5,323 nt of DNA from JBBSGC01 sp038254525 (GTDB lineage: Bacteria; Actinomycetota; Actinomycetes; Propionibacteriales; Nocardioidaceae), in assembly GCA_038254525.1 (NCBI GenBank), contig JBBSGC010000117.1:1-5323 (forward strand). The letters are read 5' to 3'. A program made the translations under genes and the position numbers. Shown here in pieces: positions 5,084 through 5,323 of the stretch. Below the pieces are notes generated by a model, which saw nothing but the letters and a program-made list of their open reading frames with translations, searched no databases and had not been told where the DNA came from. Each line of letters starts with the position of its first letter. Position 1 is the first letter of the stretch.

Positions 5084-5091
5084 CGGGCGCC

Positions 5092-5323
5092 ATGAGCGAG
5101 GCGGGGCTGGCCCAGGCGCGGCGGCAGATGGAAGCGGCGGGGGTGCACCCGCGCGCCATCGAGGTGTTCGCTCACTACTACGTCGAGCTGGAGCGCGGCG
5201 CGACCGGGCTCATCGCCGAGACCGACATCGACCCCCTGGTCGATCCACCTCGGCTGGCCGATCTCGAGGTCGAGGAGGCCACCGCGCGAGACGCGCTGGC
5301 GGCCACCGCGGTGATCAAGCTCA
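5092..5323 (+). CDS. UTP-glucose-1-phosphate uridylyltransferase, UDPGP type, N-terminal part (3' truncated)
   Basis: Only the first 77 codons are in the window. The product starts MSEAGLAQARRQMEAAGV, then AIEVFAHYYVELERGATGLI, LVDPPRLADLEV, and ends at AVIKL. This helical leader, with FAHYY and the run-in to a VIKLNGGLGTSMG-type nucleotide loop, is what I remember for actinobacterial UDPGP-family enzymes (the eukaryotic UGP2-like fold, about 450-470 residues). The nucleotide loop itself would begin just beyond the window edge. It does not resemble the usual bacterial GalU start (KAVIPAAGLGTR). The enzyme makes UDP-glucose from UTP and glucose-1-phosphate in the cytoplasm for envelope polysaccharides, glycolipids and trehalose or glycogen. 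The neighbouring cyclo-ligase supports the call, as that pair is common in actinobacteria. The alternative is a related UDP-sugar pyrophosphorylase, which would also start this way. Confidence 0.7.
   Translation, partial: MSEAGLAQARRQMEAAGVHPRAIEVFAHYYVELERGATGLIAETDIDPLVDPPRLADLEVEEATARDALAATAVIKL

Noticed and set aside
4557..5159. 200-codon minus-strand open frame across the divergent promoter region
   Set aside because: It is an Arg/Ala/Gly-rich frame-shadow of the cyclo-ligase gene and overlaps the start of the uridylyltransferase.

Overview
The window is chromosomal DNA of a high-GC Gram-positive bacterium (Actinomycetota). The evidence is very high GC at third codon positions, GTG starts, TANNNT-type -10 boxes placed 6 to 8 bases before start codons with no Shine-Dalgarno, and family-specific sequences (an SAF/RcpC protein, a serine-rich FmdB zinc ribbon, a penicillin acylase, a formyltetrahydrofolate cyclo-ligase and a UDPGP-type uridylyltransferase). 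From memory, the order SAF protein / FmdB protein / (acylase) / cyclo-ligase / UTP-glucose-1-phosphate uridylyltransferase is a recurrent actinobacterial housekeeping neighbourhood. I cannot place the organism below phylum with confidence.

Layout. Bases 2-91 (+) are the C-terminus of an unidentified protein, coupled by an ATGA overlap to a 71-residue charged hypothetical protein (88-303, +). A non-coding stretch (304-458) between convergent genes holds two GGGGWCCCC palindromes 30 bp apart and a separate 11-bp hairpin. On the minus strand lie an SAF-domain membrane-anchored protein (459-1103) and, upstream of it, an FmdB-type zinc ribbon protein (1241-1699). The FmdB tail is an 18-bp minisatellite encoding hexapeptide repeats, and the gap between the two genes carries a different, 22-bp tandem repeat. 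A 151-bp divergent intergenic region with a long GC-rich hairpin separates FmdB from a plus-strand penicillin acylase-family Ntn-hydrolase (1851-4400). The acylase converges on the cyclo-ligase (4436-5047, -), and a perfect hairpin overlapping the cyclo-ligase stop codon probably ends both transcripts. A 44-bp divergent promoter region then leads to the UDPGP-type uridylyltransferase (5092 to the window end, +, truncated).

How the genes relate. The cyclo-ligase recycles 5-formyl-THF into the one-carbon pool, and the uridylyltransferase makes UDP-glucose for envelope and storage polysaccharides. The acylase acts outside the membrane on an unknown acyl-amide. FmdB and SAF proteins are accessory factors of uncertain role. 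There is no evidence for one multigene system. The most unusual features are the two adjacent, unrelated tandem repeats, the paired palindromes at 325-363, and the cluster of apparently leaderless starts. I found no mobile element, CRISPR array or RNA gene.
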